DNA of 45,876 bases from an uncultured Bacteroidia bacterium (GCA_938038735.1 CALHSW010000044.1:1-45876), one strand, 5' to 3'. Positions 35,440 through 44,965 are shown, counted from the first letter of the stretch. Notes: generated from the letters alone by a model not told the origin. Numbers and translations: made by a program.

Positions 35440-35979
35440 ATGAAAAGAGCAGTTGATATTTTTATTCCTTTTGAAGAAAAGAATCGCCCAGAGTTACCTG
35501 TACTTTCTGCAAATCAAGAGTTAGGAATGGTAGCTCGTAGTGATATTGGCTTTAATGTGCAACATGACCTCCGGAATGAAAGAGGATATAAGCGAGTGAT
35601 GCCCGGTCAATTCGTCATTCATTTACGTTCTTTCCAAGGTGGTTTTGCCCATTCAGAAATAGAGGGTATCACTTCACCTGCCTACACGATTATGAGATTT
35701 AAATCAATCAATGAACACAACGATATATTTTGGAAATATTTATTAACGTCTAAAAACTTTATAAGAAGTTTAGATACAATTACTTACGGCATACGAGATG
35801 GACGCAGCATTGGATTTAAGGATTTCGGAATGCTTATACAAACCTATCCCGGAAGGGAGGAACAAAAGCAAATAGCAAAACTCTTGACTATTGCGGATGA
35901 TTACATCCAGAAGAACGATGAGAAACTCACTAAAATACGCACGATAAAGCAGAGCCTCCTGCGGAAGATGTTTGCTTAA
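35440..35979 (+). CDS. hsdS: HsdS specificity subunit, C-terminal half (out of frame)
   Basis: The 179-residue frame from ATG 35440 holds the second target-recognition domain and the second spacer (REEQKQIAKLLTIADDYIQK ... TIKQSLLRKMFA), which closely parallels the first one. In the joined form the half begins earlier, at 35392, with TTPLIRFKDYNDEWQ, the counterpart of PEVRFKGFEDEWE in the first half. No good ribosome binding site precedes ATG 35440, so separate translation is uncertain; reinitiation is possible because the first half stops only 30 bases upstream. It ends 19 bases before hsdR. Confidence 0.8.
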   Translation: MKRAVDIFIPFEEKNRPELPVLSANQELGMVARSDIGFNVQHDLRNERGYKRVMPGQFVIHLRSFQGGFAHSEIEGITSPAYTIMRFKSINEHNDIFWKYLLTSKNFIRSLDTITYGIRDGRSIGFKDFGMLIQTYPGREEQKQIAKLLTIADDYIQKNDEKLTKIRTIKQSLLRKMFA

Positions 35980-35998
35980 CCGATTAGAGATACAGAAG

Positions 35999-38900
35999 AT
36001 GAAATTTGATGATGAAGCCAAGTTTGAAGAAGCCCTCGTAGCGGAGCTAATCCGCAATGGATGGTCGGAAGATGTGTTGGACTACCCTACCGAAAAGGCG
36101 TTGATACAGAATTGGGCAGATATCCTATTCCGAAACAACAGCGGTAAAGACCGCCTGAATGACCAGCCGCTCACGGAGGGCGAAATGCGCCAGATTATGG
36201 AGCGGATAGAGGACTTGAAAACACCGGTGGCTCTCAATGGTTTCATCAATGGGAAAACGACCAACATCACACGTGACAACCCCAATGACCCCGCCCACCT
36301 GGGCAAGGAGGTAAGCCTCGCTATCTATGACCGATTAGAGATAGCGGGTGGCAAGAGCCTTTACCAGATAGCTCGCCAACCTATCTTTGAGAGAGGCAAA
36401 CGCATATTGCCCAATCGCAGAGGAGACCTGCTCCTGCTCATCAACGGCATGCCCGTTATACACATAGAGCTGAAAAGCAGCAAGGTACCAGCCATGCAGG
36501 CAGCTAACCAAATAAGTAAATATTCGCACGAAGGGATCTTCTCCAAGCTATTCTCATTAGTGCAGATCTTTGTGGCGATGAACCCAGAGGAGACGCTCTA
36601 CTTTGCCAATCCAGGACTGGACGGCAAGTTCAACCGAGACTATTTCTTCCACTGGGCTGACCCTAATAACGAGCCCATCAACAACTGGAAAGAGATAGCA
36701 TCGAAATTGCTCTCCATCCCGATGGCCCACCGCATGATAGGCTTTTACACCATTGCTGACAGGAGTGATGGAATTCTAAAAGTGCTACGGAGCTATCAGT
36801 ACTATGCCGCCAACTCCATCAGCATAGCGGTAGCCAAGAACGATTGGAGCGCACGAGAACAAAAGGGCGGCTATGTGTGGCACACCACGGGGTCGGGCAA
36901 GACGATGACCAGCTTTAAGGCATCACAGCTCATTGCCGCCTCGGGCGATGCCGACAAAGTAGTGTTTCTTGTGGACCGCATAGAGCTAGGCAACCAAAGC
37001 ATTCTGCACTACCGCAGTTTTGCAGATGACAGCGAAGAGGTACGCGACACCGACAGCACAGATATTCTGATAGACAGTCTGAAAGATTCCGACACCGGCA
37101 GTACGCTTATTGTTACCTCCATTCAGAAGATGAGCCGTGTGAATAATCGGGAAATAGGCAATCGAGCCATGGACCTCGCCCTGATACAAGGCAAGCACAT
37201 CGTCTTTATCGTGGATGAATGCCACCGCAGCACATTTGGGGATATGCTCATCACTATTAAGAACACCTTCCCCAGGGCTTTATTCTTCGGCTTTACGGGC
37301 ACACCCATTAAAGACGAGAACCAAAAGAACATGAACACCACGCAAACAGTGTTCGGTGAAGCGTTGCATCAATATTTGCTTGCTGACGGAATCCGAGACA
37401 AGAACGTGCTTGGCTTCGAGCCCAAATTAGTGGAAACATACAAACAGCGAGACCTGCGCAAGGCTGTGGCGTTGGAGCAAGCCAAAGCCGAGACGGAAGG
37501 AGAGGCCATGGCCGACGAAAAGAAGAAAGCAGTCTACCTGAAATTCACACAAGGCGTCACAGTACCCATGGCAGGGTATAAAGCTACCGATGAATCGTAC
37601 ATTAAAGGAATAGAAGATTATCTGCCGGAAAGCCAATACGACAGAGATGAACATCACAGAGCCGTGGTGGGAGACATTAAGGACGGATGGAATACGCTTA
37701 GTCAGTGCGGGAAATTCCACGCCCTGCTTGCCACACGCAGCATTCCGGAAGCGATAGAATACTATCGGCTGTTCAGAGAGATGATGCCCAAATTGAACGT
37801 AACGGCACTCTTTGACCCCACAATCGACAACGTAGATGGTGCCATATACAAAGAGGACGGGTTGGTGGAAATCCTTGACGGCTATAATGAGATGTTCGGC
37901 TTGGCATTCACTATACCTACTCACGCACAGTTCAAAGTAGATGTGTCGCTTCGTTTGGCTCACAAGGAACCATATAATAGAATTGAACTTGAGCCCAAGA
38001 AACAGATAAACCTGCTCATCGTGGTGAATCAGATGCTCACAGGCTTTGACTCCAAGTGGATTAACACGCTCTACATCGACAAAATGATGGAGTATGAAAA
38101 CATCATTCAAGCCTTCAGTCGTACCAATCGTTTGTTCGGTCCGGACAAGCCATTCGGTATCATCCGTTACTATCGCCGTCCGCACACTATGAAACGAAAC
38201 ATAGACAAAGCAGTGGAGGTGTATTCGGACGGCAAACCGGTTAAACTCTTTGCCGATCCGTTGGCGTACAATCTGCGAAAGATGAACGAGTTATTTGCCG
38301 ACATAAAGTTTGTGTTTGAACACGCTGGCATTACGGATTTTGTCAAACTTCCAGATGGGGATGCCGAACGCGGTCAGTTTGCCAAACTCTTCCGCTTGCT
38401 GAATGAGCATCTCGAAGCGGCACGCATACAAGGATTTCGATGGAATAAGCGTGAGTATAAGCTGAAAACAGAGGGTGGAAAGCAAACTATTATAGGAGTA
38501 CTCATAGACGAACTGACGTTCAACACCTTGGTACAACGTTATAAAGAATTGCAAAACGGTGGCGGCAGCGGTGGTACGATTGAAGATGTCCCCTATGATA
38601 TTGACCCCTATATTACCGAGATAGATACAGGCATAATCGATGCCGAATATCTGAACAGTCGTTTCGAGAAATACCTGAAAGTGCTTAATGGAGGAACCGC
38701 TTCGGAAACAGAACGTCAGTCAGTATTGGCAGAATTGCACAAGTCGTTTGCATCACTCTCTCAAGAAGAACAGCGTTTTGCCGGCATCTTTTTACACGAT
38801 GTGGAAAATGGTACTGTCAATTTAGATGAAGGCAAGACTTTCAAAGACTACATTATTGAATATCAAACGAAAGCGCAGAACGACAGCATTCGTAGGGTGT

Positions 38901-39124
38901 CAAATGACTTTGGCATTGATGAGAATTTACTACGAGAGATTATGAATGCTCACGTTACAAAAGACAATCTGAATGAATATAACCGTTTTGCCAATCTAAT
39001 AGAGACAGCTGATGTCGAAAAGGCAAAGACGTTTTTTGAACATCAAACGGGCGAAACCTTATCTAGATTCAGAGTGAAGCGAATGCTAGATGAGTATATG
39101 CGTAAATATATTTTAGAGGGGTAA
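35999..39124 (+). CDS. hsdR: Type I restriction endonuclease subunit HsdR
   Basis: The motor and nuclease subunit, which translocates and cuts DNA lacking the methyl mark. The 1041-residue product has the N-terminal PD-(D/E)xK nuclease (GDLLLLINGMPVIHIELKSS, Glu157-Leu-Lys159 region), Walker A HTTGSGKT near 296, DECH near 406 (FIVDECHRSTFGDM), motif III FGFTGTPI, and the C-terminal helicase half (NQMLTGFDSKWINTLYIDK, QAFSRTNR) followed by a helical tail that binds the methyltransferase core. No break is seen. The open frame reaches a TTG at 35972, but ATG 35999 starts MKFDDEAKFEEALVAEL, as in relatives. It is the last gene of the locus. Confidence 0.95.
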   Translation: MKFDDEAKFEEALVAELIRNGWSEDVLDYPTEKALIQNWADILFRNNSGKDRLNDQPLTEGEMRQIMERIEDLKTPVALNGFINGKTTNITRDNPNDPAHLGKEVSLAIYDRLEIAGGKSLYQIARQPIFERGKRILPNRRGDLLLLINGMPVIHIELKSSKVPAMQAANQISKYSHEGIFSKLFSLVQIFVAMNPEETLYFANPGLDGKFNRDYFFHWADPNNEPINNWKEIASKLLSIPMAHRMIGFYTIADRSDGILKVLRSYQYYAANSISIAVAKNDWSAREQKGGYVWHTTGSGKTMTSFKASQLIAASGDADKVVFLVDRIELGNQSILHYRSFADDSEEVRDTDSTDILIDSLKDSDTGSTLIVTSIQKMSRVNNREIGNRAMDLALIQGKHIVFIVDECHRSTFGDMLITIKNTFPRALFFGFTGTPIKDENQKNMNTTQTVFGEALHQYLLADGIRDKNVLGFEPKLVETYKQRDLRKAVALEQAKAETEGEAMADEKKKAVYLKFTQGVTVPMAGYKATDESYIKGIEDYLPESQYDRDEHHRAVVGDIKDGWNTLSQCGKFHALLATRSIPEAIEYYRLFREMMPKLNVTALFDPTIDNVDGAIYKEDGLVEILDGYNEMFGLAFTIPTHAQFKVDVSLRLAHKEPYNRIELEPKKQINLLIVVNQMLTGFDSKWINTLYIDKMMEYENIIQAFSRTNRLFGPDKPFGIIRYYRRPHTMKRNIDKAVEVYSDGKPVKLFADPLAYNLRKMNELFADIKFVFEHAGITDFVKLPDGDAERGQFAKLFRLLNEHLEAARIQGFRWNKREYKLKTEGGKQTIIGVLIDELTFNTLVQRYKELQNGGGSGGTIEDVPYDIDPYITEIDTGIIDAEYLNSRFEKYLKVLNGGTASETERQSVLAELHKSFASLSQEEQRFAGIFLHDVENGTVNLDEGKTFKDYIIEYQTKAQNDSIRRVSNDFGIDENLLREIMNAHVTKDNLNEYNRFANLIETADVEKAKTFFEHQTGETLSRFRVKRMLDEYMRKYILEG

Positions 39125-39722
39125 TCCTCATAATGAAAAGTGACTTTCCAGAAAAAGTAGCAGAGGGATGCTCAAGAATTTTTGCCACGAGTCTCAGAAG
39201 CCTCAGCACCATGCGGCGAAGCGTTCATGATTCTAAAGGAAACCGGCACAGGTTGACCTTTGTTCTTGCGATGACCTGCGCACGGGCCGACTTGTGCGGG
39301 CTGTTCCGGCGTTTTATTCCTTTTGGTTACGCAATACGTGTAACGAGGCCCAGCAGCTGGTAACTATTGTACGCGATGACCTCCATCACTCCCTGCATGG
39401 ACTACGATGCCGCCGAAGGTTCACTCAACGATATAGCACCACTTTAGACGACCATTCGGCAGGGTTCGGAATGGTCTTCAATCTACCAGCCAATCAATTT
39501 TCTTGGGCTCCAGGATTATCCAGTAGACGTGCGAATGCTGCACCGTACACCAGCCCCATAATTACCCGCTGACCTTAGGCCACGCCTAAACATCTCTTGC
39601 CGTAGCTATCTCCTGCACGGCGTTTACTAGCGTACTACAAGTTGATACGTTATATAGTGAAATTATAATTGTAGTGTTTTTAAAATTCTCAGGTACTCAA
39701 CAGTTCCCATTGTATTATAAAC
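39125..39722. other. Unresolved interval after hsdR
   Basis: About 600 bases with no gene I can support. Two overlapping open frames on the plus strand (39133-39363 and 39294-39572) start without ribosome binding sites, and their rich Arg/Ser/Leu composition looks non-coding. The minus strand has an interrupted stretch with locally protein-like sequence (VMEVIAYNSYQLLGLVTRIA) but several stops. It may be decayed mobile DNA or a structured RNA. The base composition around 39250-39450 is GC-richer than hsdR, so the boundary of the restriction island is probably near 39130. Confidence 0.4.
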
Positions 39723-39761
39723 AGCGCTCCGTGCAAAGTCTATAGCTTTGCACGGAGCGCT
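39723..39761. terminator. Strong hairpin between the restriction locus and rnfA
   Basis: A perfect 16-base stem (AGCGCTCCGTGCAAAG at 39723-39738 and its complement at 39746-39761) with a seven-base loop, 30 bases beyond the rnfA stop. It most likely ends the rnf transcript on the minus strand; the T-run is poor in both directions. Confidence 0.75.
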
Positions 39762-39790
39762 CAATCTTTAGATCCTCTTACCGACTTACC

Positions 39791-40363
39791 CTACGCGATT
39801 CCCTGGAAACCCATGAACGCCAAAGCCAAGATGCCCGCCGTGAGCAACGCTATGGGCGCGCCCTTCATAGCTTTTGGCACTGCGTTTAAATCAAGAGCCT
39901 CGCGTAATCCCGCAAATATGACAAGCGCAACGCCAAAGCCCAACGCATTTGCCACGGAGTAGACAACCCCCTCCAGCAAACCGAAGTCCTTCTGCACCAC
40001 TAGCACCGCCACGCCTAGCACAGCACAGTTCGTAGTAATCAACGGTAGGAAAATTCCCAGAGCCTGATATAGCGAAGGACTCACCTTCTTCAGGATGATT
40101 TCCACCATCTGCACCAACGCTGCTATGATGAGAATGAAGCTAAGCGTCTGCAAGAACTCCACGTTGAGCGGTTTCAACACGTAGGCAGACACGAGCCAAG
40201 TAGCAATCGTAGCAATAAACATAACGAAAAGCACTGCGCTCGCCATGCCCACGCTCGTAGACAGCCGCTTCGATACCCCTAAGAAGGGGCAAATCCCCAA
40301 GAACTGCGAGAGAACTATGTTATTTACAAATACTCCCGCCACTATCATCAATATATATTCCAT
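39791..40363 (-). CDS. rnfA: Rnf complex subunit RnfA
   Basis: A 190-residue integral membrane subunit of the Rnf ferredoxin:NAD+ oxidoreductase, with six hydrophobic helices. The opening MEYILMIVAGVFVNNIVLSQFLGICPFLGVSK is diagnostic, and the central TNCAVLGVAV contains the cysteine shared by RnfA and RnfE that helps hold a cluster in the membrane. It is the last gene of the operon, 14 bases after rnfE. Confidence 0.96.
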   Translation of the reverse strand: MEYILMIVAGVFVNNIVLSQFLGICPFLGVSKRLSTSVGMASAVLFVMFIATIATWLVSAYVLKPLNVEFLQTLSFILIIAALVQMVEIILKKVSPSLYQALGIFLPLITTNCAVLGVAVLVVQKDFGLLEGVVYSVANALGFGVALVIFAGLREALDLNAVPKAMKGAPIALLTAGILALAFMGFQGIA

Positions 40364-40377
40364 GGCTCTCTACGTTT

Positions 40378-40971
40378 CTACTTCTTTATTAAACGGTTGA
40401 AAAGCAGGAGCAAATAGCTCAGCACTATGAACGCCCCCGGCGCCAGCACGAATATCATCGTGCCAAACGTATCGGGGTACACCTGCATGCCGAACACACG
40501 CCCAGCCCCAATAAACTCACGCACCAAACCGATTACCGTCAAGCTAATGGTAAACCCTAGCCCTATGCCCATGCCGTCAAAGGCCGAACGTATCACGCTA
40601 TTCTTGGCCGCGAATGCCTCAGCCCTGCCAAGAATTATACAGTTGACCACGATTAGGGGGATGTATATGCCCAAACTCTTGTACAAAGCCGGCACGTACG
40701 CCTGCATCAGCAACTCCAAGATGGAGACGAATGCAGCTATCACCACGATGAAAACTGGAATTCGCACCTTGTCAGGCACAATGTTCTTAATGGCAGAAAT
40801 AGCCATGTTTGAGCATATCAGTACAAAAGCTGTCGCTAGCCCCATGCCTAGGGCGTTACCGGCTGATGTCGTTGTTCCGAGGGTTGGGCACATACCCAAC
40901 ATCAGCACAAACGTTGGGTTCTCTTTGATGAGCCCGTTCACCAAGACCGCTAAATTCGATGTCCCTTTCAT
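40378..40971 (-). CDS. rnfE: Rnf complex subunit RnfE
   Basis: A 197-residue membrane subunit homologous to RnfA with opposite topology. It begins with the family sequence LIKENPTFVLMLGMCPTLGTTTSA, where the cysteine matches the RnfE/NqrD cluster ligand, and contains VVNCIILGRAEAFAAKNSV in the middle. Six helices are visible. It follows rnfG by 15 bases. Confidence 0.96.
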   Translation of the reverse strand: MKGTSNLAVLVNGLIKENPTFVLMLGMCPTLGTTTSAGNALGMGLATAFVLICSNMAISAIKNIVPDKVRIPVFIVVIAAFVSILELLMQAYVPALYKSLGIYIPLIVVNCIILGRAEAFAAKNSVIRSAFDGMGIGLGFTISLTVIGLVREFIGAGRVFGMQVYPDTFGTMIFVLAPGAFIVLSYLLLLFNRLIKK

Positions 40972-40986
40972 TAGCTTTCCCCTTCC

Positions 40987-41700
40987 TTACTCTACTACCT
41001 GCGCCGAGCCAACCGTATCGGCAGCCGCGGCTCCTTCATTCGCTGTGGGTGTGGCTCCCGCAGATACGTCCGACGAGTTACTTACACCTAAGTACGCCCT
41101 ATTCACTGCATCTAGGAAAGCCCTCGACGATATCGTTGCAGAAGTTATCGCATCCACCTGCCCCCCATCTTTGCTCACCCTCAGCGGCTCTTTGCCTGGG
41201 TTTAACCCATACACATTGCTCTTACGCTCCGCCTGCGGCATACGAAACCCGAACAGCCGTTCCACGCCACTCACCACAGGGTCCCCCTGCGGTTTGAACC
41301 AATCTACCATCCGGGTGCCTAGCCCCGGCGTTTCCGCCTGCTCTAGCACGCTGTACCCCTTGATGTTCCCCTGATCATCAAAGCCTACCATCACAGAAAT
41401 CGTCCCCCCAAAGCCCTTAGTGGAGAACGATTGCACCGCGGTGCCCACCTTCTTACCTCCCATAGTGGCTGGAAATACCTTTAGCTCCCCGCCGTCCACA
41501 GCCTCTACTCGCACCTCAGCTGCGGGATCGTTATCAAACTCTGGCAGCACCTCCCGCAACGCCGCAAGCACCTTCTCGCTCTTGGCCTTTTCTATCGGCT
41601 TTAGCGTGAGCTCATTCACCAAACCAAGCCCCAACGCCGCCACTACGCCAGCGCCTACAAGCACAACCACCATGTTGCGCATCGTCGATTGCAGTGCCAT
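40987..41700 (-). CDS. rnfG: Rnf complex subunit RnfG
   Basis: A 237-residue membrane-anchored flavoprotein subunit on the outer face of the membrane. One N-terminal helix (~8-28, NMVVVLVGAGVVAALGLGLV) is followed by an FMN-binding domain. The covalent FMN site is DAITSATISS with Thr189 as the likely attachment residue. QAETPGLGTRM is the other family landmark. The last ~30 residues are Ala/Glu-rich. Its ATG shares one base with the rnfD stop (TAATG), so the two are translationally coupled. Confidence 0.95.
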   Translation of the reverse strand: MALQSTMRNMVVVLVGAGVVAALGLGLVNELTLKPIEKAKSEKVLAALREVLPEFDNDPAAEVRVEAVDGGELKVFPATMGGKKVGTAVQSFSTKGFGGTISVMVGFDDQGNIKGYSVLEQAETPGLGTRMVDWFKPQGDPVVSGVERLFGFRMPQAERKSNVYGLNPGKEPLRVSKDGGQVDAITSATISSRAFLDAVNRAYLGVSNSSDVSAGATPTANEGAAAADTVGSAQVVE

Positions 41701-42683
41701 TATTTTGCCCTCCTTACTACGCCAAACTTCCTCGGCTTTATGTACCGATTAATTAGCGGAACCATTGCGTTCATTATCAGTATTGCGAATGACATGCCCT
41801 CTGGGTACGCGCCCCAAATACGTATCGTTACTGCGAGAAGCCCGATAAGCAGGCCGTAAACGAGCATCCCCATCTTTGACATCGGTGACGTCGCGTAGTC
41901 TGTCGCCATGAAGATGGCCCCCAGAAGCATACCGCCCGAAAGCAGATGCACCAGCGGAGAGGCGTACACTTCGCCATTCGCCAGCCACATTGCTCCGCTC
42001 AGTACCGTGGCTCCAACCAGCACAGCCACGGGGATATGCCAGCTTATCACACGCCGTATCAAAAGGTAAATACCGCCTAATATCAGTGCTACCGCTGAAA
42101 TCTCTCCGATTGACCCTCCCATGTTGCCCACAAACATATCTAATGCGCTCGGCATATCTGCGAAACCATGGCCGAGCCTCGCATTCTTCACCAACGCTAG
42201 TACCGTGGCACCCGTTGTTCCATCGGCGCACCACGCACCCGCCCTCGCCAACGGCCAAGTCGTCATCTGCATCGGGAATGATATCAGGAGCAGTGCTCGC
42301 GCCGTCAACGCTGGGTTGAACAGGTTGTTACCTAGGCCGCCAAAACTCATCTTGGCAATCCCTATGGCCACGATCGCCCCAATAACCACAATCCACAGCG
42401 GTATGCCCGAAGGGAGGTTCATTGCCAATAGAAGCCCCGTAACCACCGCCGAGCCGTCATCCAACGTGGGTTGCACTCGCAGCACGTATCGCGCTATCAA
42501 ATACTCGCACAGCATGCAAGAGATGATGGACACCAAAGTGACCAAAATGGCATTTACGCCGAAAAAGTATACCCCCACCAGCCACGCCGGCAACAGCGCA
42601 AACACCACGTCAAGCATGATGCGGCGCGTGCTAGTGCAGCCATGTACATGTGGGGATGGCGCTACCCTTAATTCTGTACTCAT
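41700..42683 (-). CDS. rnfD: Rnf complex subunit RnfD
   Basis: A 327-residue membrane subunit with a covalently bound FMN, thought to take part in ion translocation. About nine hydrophobic helices are seen. The flavinylation motif is TTGATVL, with Thr160 as likely attachment site. FGGLGNNLFNPALTARALLLISFP is the typical conserved segment, and ATDYATSPMSKMGMLVYG lies near the C-terminus. It starts 21 bases after rnfC. Confidence 0.95.
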   Translation of the reverse strand: MSTELRVAPSPHVHGCTSTRRIMLDVVFALLPAWLVGVYFFGVNAILVTLVSIISCMLCEYLIARYVLRVQPTLDDGSAVVTGLLLAMNLPSGIPLWIVVIGAIVAIGIAKMSFGGLGNNLFNPALTARALLLISFPMQMTTWPLARAGAWCADGTTGATVLALVKNARLGHGFADMPSALDMFVGNMGGSIGEISAVALILGGIYLLIRRVISWHIPVAVLVGATVLSGAMWLANGEVYASPLVHLLSGGMLLGAIFMATDYATSPMSKMGMLVYGLLIGLLAVTIRIWGAYPEGMSFAILIMNAMVPLINRYIKPRKFGVVRRAK

Positions 42684-42704
42684 CGTTCGTCCCTATTTTA
42701 CTCT

Positions 42705-44048
42705 TTATTTACGAGCCCTGGCGCGTATCGCGGCGCCGGTTGCACTCTTGCCCATTCTGATGAGGTCAAGCAACGGTATGTTGGCAGGACACGTAAAGCT
42801 ACAGCTCCCGCACTCTATGCATGACATCACCTCCTCATGTTCAAGCCGCTCCAGATCGTTCAGCTTCGCTAGACGCACCAACAGATAGGGCTCTAGCCCC
42901 ATGGGGCAATGCTGCGAACACTTCGAGCAACGTATGCAATTGCTGCTCTCCCTACGGTTGCTCTCCGCCAAAGGCATCACTAAGATGCCCGAAGACCCCT
43001 TCGCTACGGGCGCCCCCAGGTTCTTCAACGCTCGTCCCATCATGGGGCCACCGCTAATCACTTTGCCCGCTTTGTCCCTATCCCAACCTGTAGCCTCCAA
43101 GAGGGCCTGAATTGGGGTGCCTATGCGCACCATGAAATTTCCTGGGTTGGGCAGCTCCTTCCCCGTCACAGTCACAACCCTCTCAAAAAGCGGTTTATGC
43201 TTCTGCAATGCCTCGTAAATGGCGTAGACCGTACCAACGTTGTCAACCACTGCCCCAACATCCAATGGGAGCTTCCCAGATGGCACCTCACGCCCCGTTA
43301 CGGCTGCGATGAGCTGCTTTTCTCCCCCTTGAGGGTACTTCACTTTCAACGGCTGCACCTCAATCCCTTCAAACGTGGCGGCCAGCTTCGTGAGATGCTC
43401 TATCGCATCGGGCTTGTTATTCTCAATGGCGATTATAGTCCGAGGATTTCCCAATGCCCTGCGGAGCAAACTCGCCCCAATCAGTATCTGCTCCCCTCGC
43501 TCCAGCATCAAGCGATGGTCAGCCGTGAGGTACGGCTCGCACTCCACACCATTCAACAGTAGATATTCAACCTTCTTGCCCGCGGGAACCGATAGCTTCA
43601 CGTGCGTGGGAAACGTTGCACCCCCCATGCCTACAATTCCCATCTCCACTATCCTGTCAAGTATCTCCTTAGCACTCATGCTATTCTCCCGCACGATGGT
43701 ATCGCTACGGTCAATGCTCGCATCCCACTCATCCCCCTCCACCTTGATAAAGACCGCGGGCTTCGCAAACCCCGACGCATCAACAATGCTATCAATCTTC
43801 TGCACCGTTCCCGACACAGAAGAATGGATATTCGCCGACACAAACCCACCGCTCTCTGCAATACGTTGCCCCACAACCACCTTGTCGCCCTTGGCCACCA
43901 ACGGCTTCGCCGGGGCGCCTATGTGCTGCCCCAATGGAATCGTCACCATCTCGGGCAGGGCAAACTCCTCTATCGCCCTTCCCGCCGTTATCTTCTCTGC
44001 GCTGGGATGTATACCGCCCATGCGAAAGGTCTTCAACTGTATTCCCAT
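42705..44048 (-). CDS. rnfC: Rnf complex subunit RnfC
   Basis: The 447-residue cytoplasmic subunit that carries NADH/FMN and two 4Fe-4S clusters. The N-terminal part shows GGIHP and the flavin/NAD region GMGGATFPTHVKL with LLNGVECEPYLTADHRLM. The two cluster motifs near the C-terminus are CIRCSKCSQHCPMGLEP and CIECGSCSFTCPANIPLLD. There is no long Ala/Lys-rich C-terminal repeat such as in E. coli RsxC, so it is the short type. It starts 44 bases after rnfB. Confidence 0.96.
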   Translation of the reverse strand: MGIQLKTFRMGGIHPSAEKITAGRAIEEFALPEMVTIPLGQHIGAPAKPLVAKGDKVVVGQRIAESGGFVSANIHSSVSGTVQKIDSIVDASGFAKPAVFIKVEGDEWDASIDRSDTIVRENSMSAKEILDRIVEMGIVGMGGATFPTHVKLSVPAGKKVEYLLLNGVECEPYLTADHRLMLERGEQILIGASLLRRALGNPRTIIAIENNKPDAIEHLTKLAATFEGIEVQPLKVKYPQGGEKQLIAAVTGREVPSGKLPLDVGAVVDNVGTVYAIYEALQKHKPLFERVVTVTGKELPNPGNFMVRIGTPIQALLEATGWDRDKAGKVISGGPMMGRALKNLGAPVAKGSSGILVMPLAESNRRESSNCIRCSKCSQHCPMGLEPYLLVRLAKLNDLERLEHEEVMSCIECGSCSFTCPANIPLLDLIRMGKSATGAAIRARARK

Positions 44049-44092
44049 TGCCTATATCTCCTTTTTCTCTATTTGAAATCCCTCTCGCGCCG

Positions 44093-44962
44093 CTACGCCC
44101 CGACTTGAGTCGGCTGCTCTACCTTCGGCGTTTCCACCACCTTCTTCGCTGGGAAATTCACGTCCCATATCGCTTTCGTTGGGCATACCGGCACGCACTT
44201 CCGGCATAGCCTACACTTGTTAAAATCTATGTACGAAAGATTGTTCTCTATCGTAATCGCCTCAAACGGACACGCCTTCTGGCACTTGCTACACCCGATG
44301 CACGCCACCTTGCAGCTTTTCATCGCCACGCCGCCCTTGTCCTTGTTCACGCACGACACAAAAACCCTGCGCCCCTTGGGGCCACGCGCACGTAGCTCAA
44401 TTATGTGCTTCGGACAAATCTTCACGCACTTCCCGCACGACGTGCAATTCTCTTCAGTCACCACCGGCAGATGGGTTTCGGGATCCATATGCAACGCGTT
44501 GAACTCGCACACGCTCACGCAATCCCCCATACCTAGACACCCGTACGAGCATCCCGTGGGCCCCTCAAAGAGAGCTGCCGACACACGGCACGAATTCGCT
44601 CCATCCCACTTCGCCACATCTGCCCTATGCGCTGGAGACCCCGCGCACCGCACCACCGCCACCATCGGCTCCTTCACGGCAACCTCTTTGCCCACTATCG
44701 CCGCAATCTTCGCCATCACGGCACTCCCGCCCACGGGGCAGTAGAACGTGGAAATGTCATCCGTCTTCACGAAGCCATCTGCAAAGCCACGACACCCCGG
44801 ATTGCCGCACGCACCGCAATTCGCCCCAGGCAGGGCAGCCTCCACCTCATCAATGCGAGGATCCTCCACTACCTTGAAGCGTTGAGATATCACATATAGC
44901 AACACCGATGACACCAGTGCTATGCTAACTAATACTATCAGAGCCCACAATATTGTCGTCAT
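44093..44962 (-). CDS. rnfB: Rnf complex subunit RnfB
   Basis: The 289-residue ferredoxin-accepting subunit. One N-terminal membrane helix (~4-26) is followed by the four-cysteine cluster domain (Cys49, Cys52, Cys57 and Cys75 in GANCGACGNPGC...FYCPVGG). The rest holds ferredoxin-type clusters: CSYGCLGMGDCVSVC, CTSCGKCVKICP, CIGCSKCQKACP and CRLCRKCVPVCP. That is more ferredoxin motifs than the short E. coli RsxB and fits the long RnfB of anaerobes. It starts three bases after the RseC-like gene ends. Confidence 0.96.
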   Translation of the reverse strand: MTTILWALIVLVSIALVSSVLLYVISQRFKVVEDPRIDEVEAALPGANCGACGNPGCRGFADGFVKTDDISTFYCPVGGSAVMAKIAAIVGKEVAVKEPMVAVVRCAGSPAHRADVAKWDGANSCRVSAALFEGPTGCSYGCLGMGDCVSVCEFNALHMDPETHLPVVTEENCTSCGKCVKICPKHIIELRARGPKGRRVFVSCVNKDKGGVAMKSCKVACIGCSKCQKACPFEAITIENNLSYIDFNKCRLCRKCVPVCPTKAIWDVNFPAKKVVETPKVEQPTQVGA

Positions 44963-44965
44963 CGT

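Noticed and set aside
35972..35998. TTG start of HsdR overlapping the end of hsdS
   Set aside because: ATG 35999 gives the normal start and leaves a short spacer after hsdS.
39320..39365. rRNA-like string near CCCAGCAGCTGGTAAC
   Set aside because: Only a few bases resemble the 16S 515 region, and the surroundings do not fold or match as rRNA.
39723..39761. Attachment site or third copy of the palindrome family
   Set aside because: The stem is perfect but shares neither the outer arm nor the centre with the two palindromes, and its position after rnfA fits a terminator.
40427..41374. 315-codon open frame opposite rnfE/rnfG
   Set aside because: Antisense to two well-supported rnf genes; Pro/Ser/Thr-rich and not protein-like.
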